Below, piece after piece: positions 24,145-32,532 of a stretch of 32,532 nucleotides of DNA. Position numbers and translations under genes: made by a program. The DNA comes from Chloroflexota bacterium (GTDB lineage: Bacteria; Chloroflexota; Dormibacteria; Aeolococcales; Aeolococcaceae): contig VBGJ01000028.1 in assembly GCA_005880445.1 (NCBI GenBank), positions 1 to 32,532 of the forward strand, written 5' to 3'. Under the pieces are notes generated by a model. The model searched no databases and was not told the DNA's origin. It saw nothing but the letters and a program-made list of their open reading frames with translations. Each line of letters starts with the position of its first letter. Positions within the stretch are counted from its first letter, which is position 1.

Positions 24145-25368
24145 TCACGATCCGCCGTGCGGGTCGAGCACGTCGAGCAGGTGACCGAGCTTCTCCCGCT
24201 TCGCCCGCAGATAGCGCTCGCTGTGCGTGGTGGCCGGAATAACCAACGGCGCCTGGTCGGTCACCTCCAACCCGTAGCCGCCGAGGCCGTAGTACTTCTT
24301 CGGATTGTTCGTGAGCACGATGATGCGCCGCGCTCCCAGATCCGCGAGGATCTGCGTCCCGATGCCGTAGTCACGCGAATCGACGGGAAGGCCCAGACGA
24401 ACGTTGGCCTCGACGGTGTCGAACCCGTCGTCCTGCAGCGCATAGGCGCGGAGCTTGTCCATCAGACCGATGCCCCTGCCCTCCTGTCGCAGGTACACCA
24501 GCACGCCGCGTCCTTCGGTGGCGATGATCGTCATCGCTTTTTGCAGCTGCGCCTGGCAGTCGCAGCGCTGGGAGCCGAAGACATCGCCGGTGAGACACTC
24601 GCTGTGTACGCGCACCAGCACCGGCTCGCCGTCGTCCACCCTCCCCCACACCAGCGCGATGTGCGTCGCGTGCGTGATCAGATCCTCGTAGCCGTGCGCC
24701 GTCACCGTGCCGAACTCGGTGGGCAGCATGGTCGTGGCGCCACGCACCACGAGACGTTCTGTTCGCCGCCGGTATGCGATGAGGTCGTTGATCGCAACGA
24801 TCTTCACATCGTGTTCCGCGGCGAAGTGGTCGAGGTCGGGGCGGCGTGCCATGCGCCCGTCCTCGCGCATGATCTCGCAGATGACGCCGCCGGGAAACCG
24901 TCCGGCGAGCTTGCAGAGGTCGACGATCGCCTCGGTCTGACCGGCGCGCTCGAGGACTCCGCCGGTGGCGGCGCGCAGCGGAAAGGTGTGACCCGGCTTG
25001 GCGAAATCGCTCGGCTTCGCGTGCTCGTCGCAGAGCATGCGGATGGTGGTGGCGCGGTCGAATGCGGAGATCCCCGTGGTGACGCCATGTCCGACGCCGT
25101 CGACGCTCACGGTGAACGCGGTGCCGAACCGCGACGTGTTCTGGTCCACCATGGCGCTGAGTCCGAGCTCGTCCAGGCGCCATCCCTCTGTGGAAACGCA
25201 CACGAGCCCGCGCGCATGCGTGGCCATGAAGTTGACCGCTTCCGGGGTGATGCGATCCGCAGCGACGGCCAGGTCGCCTTCGTTCTCGCGGTCCTCGTCG
25301 TCCACGATGATGACGAAGCGACCGGCCCGGACGTCCGCAATCGCGTCGTCGACGGCTGCCAGGGGCAT
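24145..25368 (-). CDS. ribA: Bifunctional DHBP synthase / GTP cyclohydrolase II RibBA
   Basis: This 407-residue fusion supplies both starting branches of riboflavin synthesis. The N-terminal 3,4-dihydroxy-2-butanone-4-phosphate synthase half has [11 protein letters not shown] (22-32), [16 protein letters not shown] and GHTFPLRA. The C-terminal GTP cyclohydrolase II half has zinc ligands Cys258, Cys269 and Cys271 ([18 protein letters not shown]), [10 protein letters not shown] and [11 protein letters not shown]. Both active sites look intact. It starts 6 nt after ribE and ends 37 nt before ribH. Confidence 0.96.
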   Translation of the reverse strand: MPLAAVDDAIADVRAGRFVIIVDDEDRENEGDLAVAADRITPEAVNFMATHARGLVCVSTEGWRLDELGLSAMVDQNTSRFGTAFTVSVDGVGHGVTTGISAFDRATTIRMLCDEHAKPSDFAKPGHTFPLRAATGGVLERAGQTEAIVDLCKLAGRFPGGVICEIMREDGRMARRPDLDHFAAEHDVKIVAINDLIAYRRRTERLVVRGATTMLPTEFGTVTAHGYEDLITHATHIALVWGRVDDGEPVLVRVHSECLTGDVFGSQRCDCQAQLQKAMTIIATEGRGVLVYLRQEGRGIGLMDKLRAYALQDDGFDTVEANVRLGLPVDSRDYGIGTQILADLGARRIIVLTNNPKKYYGLGGYGLEVTDQAPLVIPATTHSERYLRAKREKLGHLLDVLDPHGGS

Positions 25369-25374
25369 TTGCGC

Positions 25375-25897
25375 TCAGCCCTTCCGAACCACTGCGCCGG
25401 CCGGCGCGGTGACCGAGTCACGACCGGCGAGTGCGCGCTGCACGTAGCGAGCCACCAGGTCGGCCTCGATGTTGACGCGTGAACCTGCGGACCAGCTTCC
25501 GGCCGTCGTGTGCGCGAGCGTGTGCGGGATCAGCGACACGGTGAACGATGCGCCAGCGCGCATTGCCGTCGTCACGGAGCATCGTGATCGTCCCCACGGC
25601 ATCGACATGGCCGGCGAGGAGATGGCCGCCGATGGGATCGCCCAGCGCGAGGCTGGCCTCCAGGTTCACCGCGTCACCCGGCCGCAGGGATCCGAGCGTG
25701 GTCCGCCGCTCTGTCTCCGGCATGACATCGGCGACGAACGCGCCGTCGGGCAGGTCCACCACCGTGAGGCACACGCCATTCACGGCGACGCTGTCACCGG
25801 TGTGCAGGCTGCCGGACACCGCGCGCGACTCCACCGCGAGGCGGCCGCTGCCGTTGGCGGTCACCACGCCCATCTCGCTGACGATGCCGCTGAACAT
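25375..25897 (-). pseudogene. ribE: Riboflavin synthase alpha chain, disrupted by internal deletion and frameshift
   Basis: The first barrel is normal. It begins MFSGIVSEMGVV and has GDSVAVNGVCLTVV, DVMPETERRTTLG and VNLEASLALGDPIGGH. The second begins with AGHVDAVGTI and then, near 25545-25556 (after NARW), the reading frame shifts. ASFTVSLIPHTLAHTT and VNIEADLVARYVQRAL continue in another frame. Relatives have about 30 more residues between these points, including the second KGS...VDGxSLT motif, and that part is missing. The segment is 523 nt, not a multiple of three. The ribD-ribE-ribBA-ribH order confirms identity. Either the gene is truly broken or the assembly lost about 95 nt here. Confidence 0.85.
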
Positions 25898-25916
25898 CTG
25901 AGTCAACTGCCCTGCT

Positions 25917-27020
25917 TCACCACACACAGTACCCCGAGACGACGAGATCGGGCCCGCAGCGCTCCACCATGACATCGCTCAACGACACGGCGTCGGCGAT
26001 GCGAGCAGCCCCGTGCCCGGCAACCGCGGCCGGAGCTTCCCGACCGCCGAAGACGCGCGGCGCGACCATGGCCACCACCTTGTCCACCGCTCGCGCGTCG
26101 AAGAATGCGCCGTGCACGGTCGCACCGCCTTCGACGAGGACGCTGCCGACGTCGCGCCGGCCCAGCAGCCGCAGCAGCGCATCGACGTCTACGTGGTCGT
26201 CATGCCCGTCGACTACGGCGACGTCACATCCTGCCTGTCGCAGCCGCGCCAGGCGTTCGGGATCGGCGCGCTCGGTCGTGGCGATGAGCGCGGCCCCTTC
26301 CGTCGTGGAAAGCACCCGAGCCTCCGGCGGCACGCGCAGGGTGCTGTCCAGGATCACGCGGAGCGGTGAGCGTCCGCCGTCTAGGCGCGTGGTGAGCTGC
26401 GGGTCGTCGCGCAGGACCGTGTTGATGCCGACCATGACAGCATCGTGCGCGTGGCGCAGCTCGTGAGCACGCTGCCGCGTCGCGTCCGACGTGATCCATT
26501 GGGACTCGCCGGTCGGCGTGGCCGTGCGACCGTCGAGCGACATGGCGAACTTGGCGGTGACGAAGGGCATCCCGGTGATGGCGTGCTTGACGTAGAACTC
26601 GTTGAGCCTTCGCGCGTCCTGCTCACGTAGCCCTACCTCAACACGGATGCCCGCGTCGCGAACGGCGGCCACACCGCGACCGTTCACTACCGGGTTCGGA
26701 TCGTGCATGGCCACCACAACGCGACGTGGCCTCGCGGCGATCACGACAGGCGCGCACGGCGGCGTCCGTCCCTGGTGTACGCACGGTTCGAGCGTGATGA
26801 ACAGGTCGGCATCTCGCGCCGCGTCACCCGCCAGGCGCAGCGCCTCGATCTCGGCATGCGGCTCGCCGGCCCGGCGATGCACGCCGCGCGCGACGACCTC
26901 ACCATCGCGTGCGACGACGCAGCCCACCATGGGGTTGGGACTTGTCAGGTGGTTTGCGGTCGCGGCGAGGCGCAGAGCCTCCGCCATGAGATCGCTGTCG
27001 GTCGCGACGGACCCGCTCAC
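25917..27020 (-). CDS. ribD: Bifunctional diaminohydroxyphosphoribosylaminopyrimidine deaminase / reductase RibD
   Basis: This 367-residue two-domain enzyme carries out steps two and three of riboflavin synthesis. The N-terminal deaminase zinc site is His55 (HAEIEAL) with Cys80 and Cys89 ([12 protein letters not shown]). The C-terminal reductase has [46 protein letters not shown] and [16 protein letters not shown] at 27020 overlaps the rlmN stop (GTGA). A second possible start, ATG eleven codons later, would also keep the domain. No FMN riboswitch is seen upstream. Confidence 0.96.
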   Translation of the reverse strand: MSGSVATDSDLMAEALRLAATANHLTSPNPMVGCVVARDGEVVARGVHRRAGEPHAEIEALRLAGDAARDADLFITLEPCVHQGRTPPCAPVVIAARPRRVVVAMHDPNPVVNGRGVAAVRDAGIRVEVGLREQDARRLNEFYVKHAITGMPFVTAKFAMSLDGRTATPTGESQWITSDATRQRAHELRHAHDAVMVGINTVLRDDPQLTTRLDGGRSPLRVILDSTLRVPPEARVLSTTEGAALIATTERADPERLARLRQAGCDVAVVDGHDDHVDVDALLRLLGRRDVGSVLVEGGATVHGAFFDARAVDKVVAMVAPRVFGGREAPAAVAGHGAARIADAVSLSDVMVERCGPDLVVSGYCVW

Positions 27021-28132
27021 ACTCGCGCGACGCGCCGGTGCGGGCCCAGCGTGCCGTCGGGGCGCAGCTCGCGCCGCGCCTCGAGCAGTGCCCGGAGTTG
27101 CCCACACGCCGCGTCCGCGGCGTTGCCACGTGTGTCGCGCACCGTGACGCGCACGCCGTGCAGCTCTCCCAGGAAGGCGCGGGCCCTCGCCGGATCCGGA
27201 GGTCCCCATGGGCTGTCGCTGATCCGGTTCATGGGAATGACGTTCACGTGAGCGCGGGCCCTCGCCGCAAGGTCGCGGAGCGCACGCGCCTGCTCGGTCG
27301 AGTCGTTGACGCCGGCGATCAGGCACCACTCGAATGTGATCCGCCGCCCGGTGCGGCGCGCATATCGCTCGCCCGCAGCCACGAGGTCGTGTATCGGATG
27401 GGCGCGGTTCAGCGGCACCAGGCGGTCTCGCAGCGCATCGGTAGCGGCGTGGAGCGAGATCGCCAGCGTGACCGGCGGGCCCTCCGCGGCAAGGCGGTCG
27501 ATCGCCGGGACGACGCCGCTCGTCGACACCGTGATGCGACGGGCGCTGATCCCTCCGTGCACGGTGAGGACTCGCACCGATTCGAGGGTCGCGTCCAGAT
27601 TGGCAAGCGGCTCGCCCATCCCCATGTACACCACGTGTGTGACGGGGCCGAGATCGCGGTGATGCAGCGCAGCCGCAGCGGCGCGCACCTGGTCGACGAT
27701 CTCCGCGGCCGTGCAACTGCGCCGTAGACCCATGTGCCCCGTCGCGCAAAACGGGCAGCCGACGGCGCAACCGACCTGGCTGCTCACACACACGGTCGAT
27801 CGCCGGCGTATGCCGCGCCTGGCGACTGTCTCCATCGCGACGGTCTCCACGGCGAGCCCGTCGGCCAGCCGGCACAGCAGCTTGACGGTGGCGCCCGCGT
27901 CTGCCTCCGATGCGCCGGCGACGTCGACGGTCGAGAATGTCAGCGTCTCGGCGAGGCGCTCGCGCAGCGGCGCCCCCAGCTGCCGGATGTCCACGAAGCC
28001 GGTCACGAACGGCTGCCACGCCGCCAGCCGCAGCTGGCCTGCGCGCCAGGCCGGCTCGCCCAGCGTCGCCAAGGTCAGCCGTAGCGAGTTGTCATCGATG
28101 GTGCTGATCGGTGGCGCGGTCACGTCTCCCAT
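27017..28132 (-). CDS. rlmN: Dual-specificity RNA methyltransferase RlmN
   Basis: This is a radical-SAM methylase of A2503 in 23S rRNA and A37 in some tRNAs. In the 371-residue protein the cluster motif is Cys122-x3-Cys126-x2-Cys129 ([12 protein letters not shown]). [45 protein letters not shown] and the C-terminal catalytic Cys in DAACGQL complete the family picture. It heads the riboflavin cluster, with a 4-nt overlap into ribD. The ATG shares bases with a divergent tiny plus-strand ORF. Confidence 0.96.
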   Translation of the reverse strand: MGDVTAPPISTIDDNSLRLTLATLGEPAWRAGQLRLAAWQPFVTGFVDIRQLGAPLRERLAETLTFSTVDVAGASEADAGATVKLLCRLADGLAVETVAMETVARRGIRRRSTVCVSSQVGCAVGCPFCATGHMGLRRSCTAAEIVDQVRAAAAALHHRDLGPVTHVVYMGMGEPLANLDATLESVRVLTVHGGISARRITVSTSGVVPAIDRLAAEGPPVTLAISLHAATDALRDRLVPLNRAHPIHDLVAAGERYARRTGRRITFEWCLIAGVNDSTEQARALRDLAARARAHVNVIPMNRISDSPWGPPDPARARAFLGELHGVRVTVRDTRGNAADAACGQLRALLEARRELRPDGTLGPHRRVARV

Positions 28133-28217
28133 GGTACGGACTGGCGGGCGAGCCCACTGGCTGTTGCTGCCGATGGTGCTGGGAACCGCCTACATCTTCA
28201 CCACCGGGGTGCGCTGA
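28131..28217 (+). CDS. Possible 28-residue membrane peptide
   Basis: The tiny frame encodes [10 protein letters not shown] followed by a hydrophobic stretch (LLLPMVLGTAYIFTTG) long enough for one membrane span. Its ATG lies on top of the rlmN start codon in the opposite direction, and no ribosome-binding site is visible. It sits 22 nt before another small membrane-protein frame. It may be chance. Confidence 0.25.
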   Translation: MVRTGGRAHWLLLPMVLGTAYIFTTGVR

Positions 28218-28227
28218 GCCGGGCTGC

Positions 28228-28233
28228 TAGGCT
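28228..28233 (+). promoter_or_regulatory. -10-like box of the small membrane protein gene
   Basis: TAGGCT ends 6 nt before the GTG at 28240, with no Shine-Dalgarno between. The same hexamer at the same distance precedes the gene at 30579. No -35 match was found at 17-18 bp. Confidence 0.45.
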
Positions 28234-28239
28234 CGGCGT

Positions 28240-28452
28240 GTGCAGCAGGTCCTCGGTGCGCTCATCGGCGTACCGGCCACGATCCTGGTTGCGGGCGGGC
28301 TGGGACTCATCGGAGTGACGATCTTCACCAGGCTGATCGCGCGGCGCGGCCGCGAGCCCATCGGCTGGGCGCAACTCGCACTGGGCCTCCTGATGTTTGC
28401 CGCGGGCGCGCTGCTGGTCGAGCTGGACATCGTCCTGTTTGGCGCCGCTTGA
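28240..28452 (+). CDS. Small two-span membrane protein, unknown function
   Basis: A 70-residue protein starts at GTG. Residues about 4-28 (LGALIGVPATILVAGGLGLIGV) and 45-66 (LALGLLMFAAGALLVELDIVL) are hydrophobic. A positively charged loop (RLIARRGREP) lies between them, as in a helical hairpin with the loop inside. I do not recognise the family. It converges on folE, with 6 nt between the stops. Confidence 0.55.
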   Translation: MQQVLGALIGVPATILVAGGLGLIGVTIFTRLIARRGREPIGWAQLALGLLMFAAGALLVELDIVLFGAA

Positions 28453-28458
28453 CGCCGG

Positions 28459-29070
28459 TCAGCGCGCCAGCAGCGACGGCCGATCGATCAGGCTGAGGAA
28501 CTCGGCGCGGCACTTCTCGTCGGTGCGATACACGCCGGTGAGCGCGGACGTGACGGCGGCGCTGTTCTGCTTCTGGACTCCTCGCATCATCATGCACAGA
28601 TGCACGGCCTCGATGACGACCGCAACGCCGTGCGGCTGCAGCACGTGTTGCACCGCGTCGGCCACCTGCGTCGTGAGCCTCTCCTGCACTTGCAGGCGAC
28701 GCGCGTAGACGTCGACGACGCGCGGTATCTTGCTGAGCCCGATGATCTTGCCGTTCGGCAGATAGGCAACATGCGCCCTGCCATAGAACGGAAGCAGGTG
28801 GTGCTCGCAGAGGCTGTACACCTCGATGTCCTTCACCACCACCATCTCCTCATACGCCTCCGCGTACACCGCGCCGTTGACGACGTGCTCGACATCGAGC
28901 TCGTACCCGCTGAGCAGGAAGCGGAGGGTGTTTGCCACGCGCTGAGGGGTGCGGCGCAGGCCCTCGCGTGAGGGATCCTCTCCAAGCGCTTCGATGATGG
29001 CGCGCGCGTGCGGAACAATCCGCGCGTCCGGCACGGCGTCGTCGTCGAAGAGAGGGCGTGCGTCGACCAT
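28459..29070 (-). CDS. folE: GTP cyclohydrolase I FolE
   Basis: FolE turns GTP into dihydroneopterin triphosphate, the first step of folate or pterin synthesis. The 203-residue protein has [18 protein letters not shown], zinc ligands Cys88, His91 and Cys159 ([12 protein letters not shown] and HLCMMMRGV), [20 protein letters not shown] and [14 protein letters not shown] at 29070 gives the family length. No other folate gene is nearby. Confidence 0.97.
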   Translation of the reverse strand: MVDARPLFDDDAVPDARIVPHARAIIEALGEDPSREGLRRTPQRVANTLRFLLSGYELDVEHVVNGAVYAEAYEEMVVVKDIEVYSLCEHHLLPFYGRAHVAYLPNGKIIGLSKIPRVVDVYARRLQVQERLTTQVADAVQHVLQPHGVAVVIEAVHLCMMMRGVQKQNSAAVTSALTGVYRTDEKCRAEFLSLIDRPSLLAR

Positions 29071-29129
29071 GGAGCCGGCCTCACTATGCCACCCTCGCTG
29101 GGAGCGGGGCAGTGATGCGAAGCCGCCCT

Positions 29130-29828
29130 CTACGCGTTGCTGAATATGGGGATGTTCGTGCCCGAGAGCCACGCAGCCTCCGGCCGCACGAGAAACGCGA
29201 TGATCGCGGCGATGTCATGAGGCGCCATCTCGGTCTGAAGCCGCGGATTCGCCCGCTCGAGCATGGCAGTGGCGACCGCACCCGGGCTGAGGCACATGCA
29301 TCGCACCCCGCGGTCGCGACCCTCGAGGGCGACGGCCTCGGTGAGGGCGATCACTCCGGCCTTGGCGACGTTGTACGCCGCGAGTCCGGGGAACTTCTCG
29401 ACGTGTACGACGCCGGAGAGCGATGCGATGTTGACGATGACGCCACCTCCGCCACTGGTCATGCGGCGGTACGCCTGATGACAGCCGAGAAAGACGCCAT
29501 CGAGGTCCACAGACATGGTCTCGCGCCACGCCACGAGGTCGAGCGCTGCGAATCGTGTGGGGACGAGGATCGCGGCATTGTTCACCCATACCTGGAGGCG
29601 CCCGAGCTCATCCGCGGTCGTGGCGAGCCGCGCGACGTCCACGTCGCTGGCCACGTCCATGGTGCACGGGGTGACGCCGGGCGTGTCGATCGCGAGACGC
29701 TCGAGCTCCGCCGCGGTTCGCGCAGCGGCGACCACCTGATAGCCGTCGGCCGCAAGCCGGCGAGCCGTGGCTTCGCCGATGCCGCGGCTCGCGCCGGTCA
29801 CCACTGCGACGTCCGTGGCATCCATCAT
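29130..29828 (-). CDS. Short-chain dehydrogenase/reductase
   Basis: This 232-residue classical SDR has [13 protein letters not shown] (NADP-type loop), [12 protein letters not shown], the catalytic Ser in [27 protein letters not shown] with the Tyr-Lys pair, and [10 protein letters not shown]. The substrate is unknown. The ATG overlaps the stop of the upstream dinucleotide-binding oxidoreductase gene (ATGA), so the two redox proteins are made together. Confidence 0.9.
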   Translation of the reverse strand: MMDATDVAVVTGASRGIGEATARRLAADGYQVVAAARTAAELERLAIDTPGVTPCTMDVASDVDVARLATTADELGRLQVWVNNAAILVPTRFAALDLVAWRETMSVDLDGVFLGCHQAYRRMTSGGGGVIVNIASLSGVVHVEKFPGLAAYNVAKAGVIALTEAVALEGRDRGVRCMCLSPGAVATAMLERANPRLQTEMAPHDIAAIIAFLVRPEAAWLSGTNIPIFSNA

Positions 29829-30481
29829 TTGCCCCGGACCACTCGGATACCGAACGGAACCTGGCCGAACACACCAAACAGGCGCAACCACAGCGGCACC
29901 AGCATCTCGGGGCCTCGTGCTGTTGTGATATCGCCAAGATCGACAATATCATTATCGGACCAGCCGAATTCTCGGAGTATGCCCGCTGTCTCCTGCTTGG
30001 CGTCGGTATCGTTGCCACTGAGAAAGATGCTGCTGCCTCCGGGAATCAGACTCGGGTTCACCATGACGAAGGCGTTCACCGTGTTCAGAGTCTTCACGAC
30101 GCGAGCCGCCGGGAATGCGCGCTGAATCTGTTCACCAAGGCTGTCCGTGTTGCACACCGCAAGCGTGGGTGGGAACCCCGCCGAGAAATCAAGGGGGTTC
30201 GTGACGTCGATGAGCAGCTTGCCGGAGAGGTTGTCGCCGCCTGCCGCTCGAAGGGCCGCGACAGCGTGTCCGCCGTTGGTGGCGCTGACCACCACTTCGC
30301 CGAATGCGGCGGTGTCGCTGAATGATCCGTGGCGCGCGTTGTCCCCGGCCGACGCCGCCCAAGCCGCTGCCTTCTCGTTTCCGGCCTGACGCGCGCCGAC
30401 GGTGACCTCATGGCCGAGCCCGACGAGCTTCGTGGCGATGGTCGTGCCGACCGTGCCCGTGCCGAGCACGCCGAATCGCAC
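29825..30481 (-). CDS. NADP/F420-type dinucleotide-binding oxidoreductase (COG2085-like)
   Basis: This 218-residue Rossmann protein begins VRFGVLGTGTVGTTIATKL with LGHEVTVGAR next. It then has VVVSATNGGH, LLIDVTNPLDFSAGF and VVKTLNTVNAFVMVNP. This resembles F420H2:NADP oxidoreductases and related predicted dinucleotide-binding enzymes, and F420 use is only a possibility. GTG at 30481 is chosen because GGAGG lies 7-8 nt before it. Operon with the downstream SDR. Confidence 0.8.
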   Translation of the reverse strand: MRFGVLGTGTVGTTIATKLVGLGHEVTVGARQAGNEKAAAWAASAGDNARHGSFSDTAAFGEVVVSATNGGHAVAALRAAGGDNLSGKLLIDVTNPLDFSAGFPPTLAVCNTDSLGEQIQRAFPAARVVKTLNTVNAFVMVNPSLIPGGSSIFLSGNDTDAKQETAGILREFGWSDNDIVDLGDITTARGPEMLVPLWLRLFGVFGQVPFGIRVVRGK

Positions 30482-30527
30482 AGCTGCTACCTCCGTCAGC
30501 TTCTTGCTGGGCCGATCATGCCGCCTC

Positions 30528-30548
30528 GCCACCGGCTCATGCGGTGGC
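30528..30548. repeat. Inverted repeat in a divergent gene gap
   Basis: GCCACCG and CGGTGGC form 7-bp perfect arms around a 7-nt centre. The repeat is midway between two divergent genes (starts at 30481 and 30579). It could be an operator or a cruciform or hairpin; no T-run follows, so it is not a terminator. Confidence 0.4.
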
Positions 30549-30566
30549 CGGCGGCCCGCGGTGCGG

Positions 30567-30572
30567 TAGGCT
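30567..30572 (+). promoter_or_regulatory. -10-like box of the secreted-protein gene
   Basis: TAGGCT ends 6 nt before the GTG at 30579, the same arrangement as at 28228. The message would be leaderless, although GAGG lies just before the GTG. No -35 match was seen. Confidence 0.45.
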
Positions 30573-30578
30573 GAGGCG

Positions 30579-31028
30579 GTGCTGAAGAACGTCTTCCTGG
30601 CCGTACTCGGCGCCGCAGTGCTTGGGTTGGGCGCGGTCGTGGCCGTCGACCACACGGTGGGGACGTCGCAGCCCGTGCGCCCGGCATCGCTCGTCGCGTC
30701 AACCGCGACCACCTCGCCGCGCGATGCGCTGCTTGGAGCGTCAATGGATCCCGCGCGCATAGCGGGCATGATCGCGACAGAGCTCGGTGTGACCCCCGAT
30801 GCGCTGAAGGCGGATATCAGGAAGGGAGAGACGCTGGATCAGATCGCCGGAGCGAGAGACGCGAAGGTCAAGGCCGATGCGTTCGCGGCGCTGACGGCAG
30901 TGCTCGACAAGCTTGTCTCCAAGGGCGTCATCACGCGCGACCAGGCGAAGAGCCTGTCGACGGACGCGCAGGACGCCATCAACCAAGTGTTTGCGGCGAA
31001 GCTGGGCAAGCTCTTCCATCCGGGCTGA
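30579..31028 (+). CDS. Alanine-rich exported protein of unknown function
   Basis: A 149-residue protein has one N-terminal hydrophobic segment (NVFLAVLGAAVLGLGAVVAV) after MLK, either a signal peptide or an anchor; no lipobox cysteine is present. The rest is polar and helical, with a LGVTPDALKADIRKGETLDQIA stretch. That stretch is similar to a short helical module repeated in many exported actinobacterial proteins. The function is unknown. The start is GTG. Confidence 0.75.
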   Translation: MLKNVFLAVLGAAVLGLGAVVAVDHTVGTSQPVRPASLVASTATTSPRDALLGASMDPARIAGMIATELGVTPDALKADIRKGETLDQIAGARDAKVKADAFAALTAVLDKLVSKGVITRDQAKSLSTDAQDAINQVFAAKLGKLFHPG

Positions 31029-31050
31029 CTCCGCGAGTCGAGGCTGCGCG

Positions 31051-31770
31051 GTGGACATCGACCAGCAGATCGCCCGGATCGGCATCGATGCCGAGGGTCT
31101 CGCCCGCGCCGCTGAGACTGGGCCACTGGATGCGGCAGTCCCCACATGCCCAGACTGGGACGTGGAAACCTTGCTACGCCACATCGGTTCCGTGCATCGG
31201 TGGGCGGCGGCGATCGTGCGCGAGCGACGGGTCGATAGACCGCAGCGTGGACTCGACGGGCCATCTGAGCGCGGCGCGCTCCTCGATTGGTACCGCGCGG
31301 GCTACCGGGTGCTGATGGCGGCGCTCGAAGGCGCATCACCAGAGGACGAGTTCTGGTTCTGGGGTCCCGCACCCAATGCGCTCGCGTTCTGGTCGCGCCG
31401 ACAGGCGAATGAGACCGCGGTGCACCGGCGTGACGCCGAATCAGCCCGCGGCGCGATCACTCCGTTGACGACACGGGATGCCCTCGACGCTCTCGACGAA
31501 TGGCTTGGTCTCGCCGCCCTTCGCGCCCAGGCTGACGACGGCCGGGGACGCATCATTCGATTCATCCCGACCGACGGCGACGGCACCTGGTGCGTCGCGC
31601 TGGGCGAGCGCGTTGAGGTGATTCGCGACCTGGGCAGGGGCGACTGTGAGCTCACCGGACGTGCGTCGGATCTCTTTTTGTGGTCGATGAACCGTCGCGA
31701 CGCCGGCGGTATCGACGTATCCGGCGACGCCACGCTGCTGCGGGTCTGGGCCGACAACATGCGCTTCTAA
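31051..31770 (+). CDS. Maleylpyruvate isomerase family mycothiol-dependent enzyme
   Basis: The N-terminal DinB-like four-helix domain of this 239-residue protein shows VPTCPDWDVETLLRHIGSVH (a likely metal-site His) and WSRRQANETAVHRRDAE. The C-terminal domain carries GRIIRFIPTDGDGTWCV and GRASDLFLWSMNRRD. Together these are the MDMPI layout seen in actinobacterial mycothiol-dependent enzymes and many uncharacterised relatives. GTG at 31051, 22 nt after the previous stop, fits the family N-terminus. The substrate is unknown. Confidence 0.85.
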   Translation: MDIDQQIARIGIDAEGLARAAETGPLDAAVPTCPDWDVETLLRHIGSVHRWAAAIVRERRVDRPQRGLDGPSERGALLDWYRAGYRVLMAALEGASPEDEFWFWGPAPNALAFWSRRQANETAVHRRDAESARGAITPLTTRDALDALDEWLGLAALRAQADDGRGRIIRFIPTDGDGTWCVALGERVEVIRDLGRGDCELTGRASDLFLWSMNRRDAGGIDVSGDATLLRVWADNMRF

Positions 31771-31792
31771 CCACGGGATTCACGACGCCGAC

Positions 31793-32532
31793 ATGCCGAT
31801 CCCGTTGATGCTGGCCACCCTCTCCGATCGTCGTGATTTTGGCGACGACTGGCTCCTGGAGCGCAAGCTCGACGGCGAGCGCTGCATTGCGCGCAAGGAG
31901 GGCAGCGAGGTGTGGCTCGAGTCGCGCACCGGCAAGGACCTCACGGGCACCTACCCGGAGGTTCGTATCGCTGTGGCCGCGCAGCGGGCCCGGTCGGTTC
32001 TGCTCGACGGCGAGGTGGTGGCGTACGCCGGTGAACAGACGTCCTTCAGCCGGCTCCAACAGCGGCTCGGGGTGAGCAAACCCTCGGTGCAACTGACCGC
32101 GGCGTACCCAGTTGTGTATTGCGTCTTCGATCTTCTCGAAGCCAACGGCGACCATCTCAGGGCCCGGCCGCTCGTCGAGCGTCGCGCCCGGCTGGCGACG
32201 GTGATCCGGCCGAGGGCTGCGCTGCAGCTGACCGAGGCCTGGCGCGGCGATTCCGAGCGCCGGTTCGCAGAGGCCTGCAGCTCCGGCTGGGAGGGACTCA
32301 TCGCCAAGCGGATCGACGCGCCGTATGCATCGGGGCGCTCGAAGGACTGGTTGAAGCTGAAGTGTGCCTGGGAGCAGGAGCTCGTCATCGGCGGGTACAC
32401 CGATCCCGCGGGCAGCAGGACGGACTTCGGTGCCCTGCTCGTCGGCTACTACGAGGACGGCAGGCTACAGTACGCCGGGAAGGTCGGCACCGGCTACGGG
32501 GCGGCGACGCTCCGCGACCTCGGCGCCAGGCT
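31793..32532 (+). CDS. ATP-dependent DNA ligase (3' end cut by window)
   Basis: 246 codons are visible and no stop is reached. The adenylation domain shows motif I ERKLDGER with the expected AMP-accepting Lys25, motif III LLDGEVVAY, motif IV WEGLIAKR and motif V SKDWLKLKC. An OB-fold begins with LVIGGYTDPAG. The sequence resembles the ligase domain of bacterial LigD/LigC, used in non-homologous end joining or repair. No polymerase or Ku gene lies in the visible part. ATG at 31793 follows the previous stop by 22 nt. Confidence 0.93.
   Translation, partial: MPIPLMLATLSDRRDFGDDWLLERKLDGERCIARKEGSEVWLESRTGKDLTGTYPEVRIAVAAQRARSVLLDGEVVAYAGEQTSFSRLQQRLGVSKPSVQLTAAYPVVYCVFDLLEANGDHLRARPLVERRARLATVIRPRAALQLTEAWRGDSERRFAEACSSGWEGLIAKRIDAPYASGRSKDWLKLKCAWEQELVIGGYTDPAGSRTDFGALLVGYYEDGRLQYAGKVGTGYGAATLRDLGAR

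Noticed and set aside
28133-28239. FMN riboswitch ahead of the rlmN-rib cluster
   Set aside because: None of the conserved RFN blocks could be found upstream of rlmN or ribD.
31029-31050. GACTC-CGC-GAGTC hairpin after the exported-protein gene as terminator
   Set aside because: The stem is only 5 bp, there is no T-run, and the next gene follows at once on the same strand.
1-32532. rRNA, tRNA, SRP RNA, CRISPR array or insertion sequence
   Set aside because: No cloverleaf, rRNA core, repeat-spacer pattern, transposase or terminal repeats were seen on either strand.

Overview
This is a GC-rich bacterial chromosome segment made almost entirely of housekeeping genes. Three features point to an actinobacterium: a SepIVA/Wag31-like coiled-coil protein beside coaD, a DUF222-HNH (13E12-type) protein with a CGAAC-N4-GTTCG SOS box, and a mycothiol-dependent maleylpyruvate-isomerase-family enzyme. 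The FakA/FakB pair, Asp23, YlxM and the Bacillus-like gene order suggest a deep-branching lineage such as Thermoleophilia. That placement is inference; Dormibacterota or Chloroflexota are not excluded.

Region 1 (1-22337, minus strand, read from high to low coordinates) is one long cluster: asp23, fakA, fakB, HNH protein, recG, rsmD, coaD, sepIVA-like, rpmF, fabD, fabG, acpP, rnc, smc, ftsY, [tetR, MFS exporter], ylxM, ffh, rpsP, khpA, rimM, trmD, rplS, yraN. Many junctions are 1-4 nt stop/start overlaps, so translational coupling is likely. It joins fatty-acid activation and synthesis, chromosome organisation, SRP targeting, and ribosome and tRNA maturation. Two pieces look foreign to the usual order. 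One is a tetR-MFS cassette with its own operators between ftsY and ylxM. The other is the SOS-box HNH gene between fakB and recG. plsX, fabH and the DUF177 gene often found here are absent.

Region 2 (22493-28132): rpmB on the plus strand diverges from asp23. It meets, tail to tail, a minus-strand rlmN-ribD-ribE-ribBA-ribH-(BtuF-like) cluster for riboflavin synthesis. ribE carries an internal deletion plus frameshift.

Region 3 (28131-32532) is more accessory. It holds tiny membrane-protein ORFs, folE, an SDR/dinucleotide-reductase pair, a secreted alanine-rich protein, a mycothiol-dependent-enzyme relative and the start of an ATP-dependent DNA ligase that runs off the window.

The most notable signals are these: the ribE lesion; an MFS exporter lacking its motif-C helix; fabD and rnc frames with no ATG/GTG/TTG before their conserved cores; tandem CAACATGTTG dyads over the smc promoter; the SOS-box, apparently leaderless promoter of the HNH gene; and a recurring -10 box six bases before start codons. 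I saw no rRNA, tRNA, CRISPR array or transposase, and no clearly new multi-gene system.
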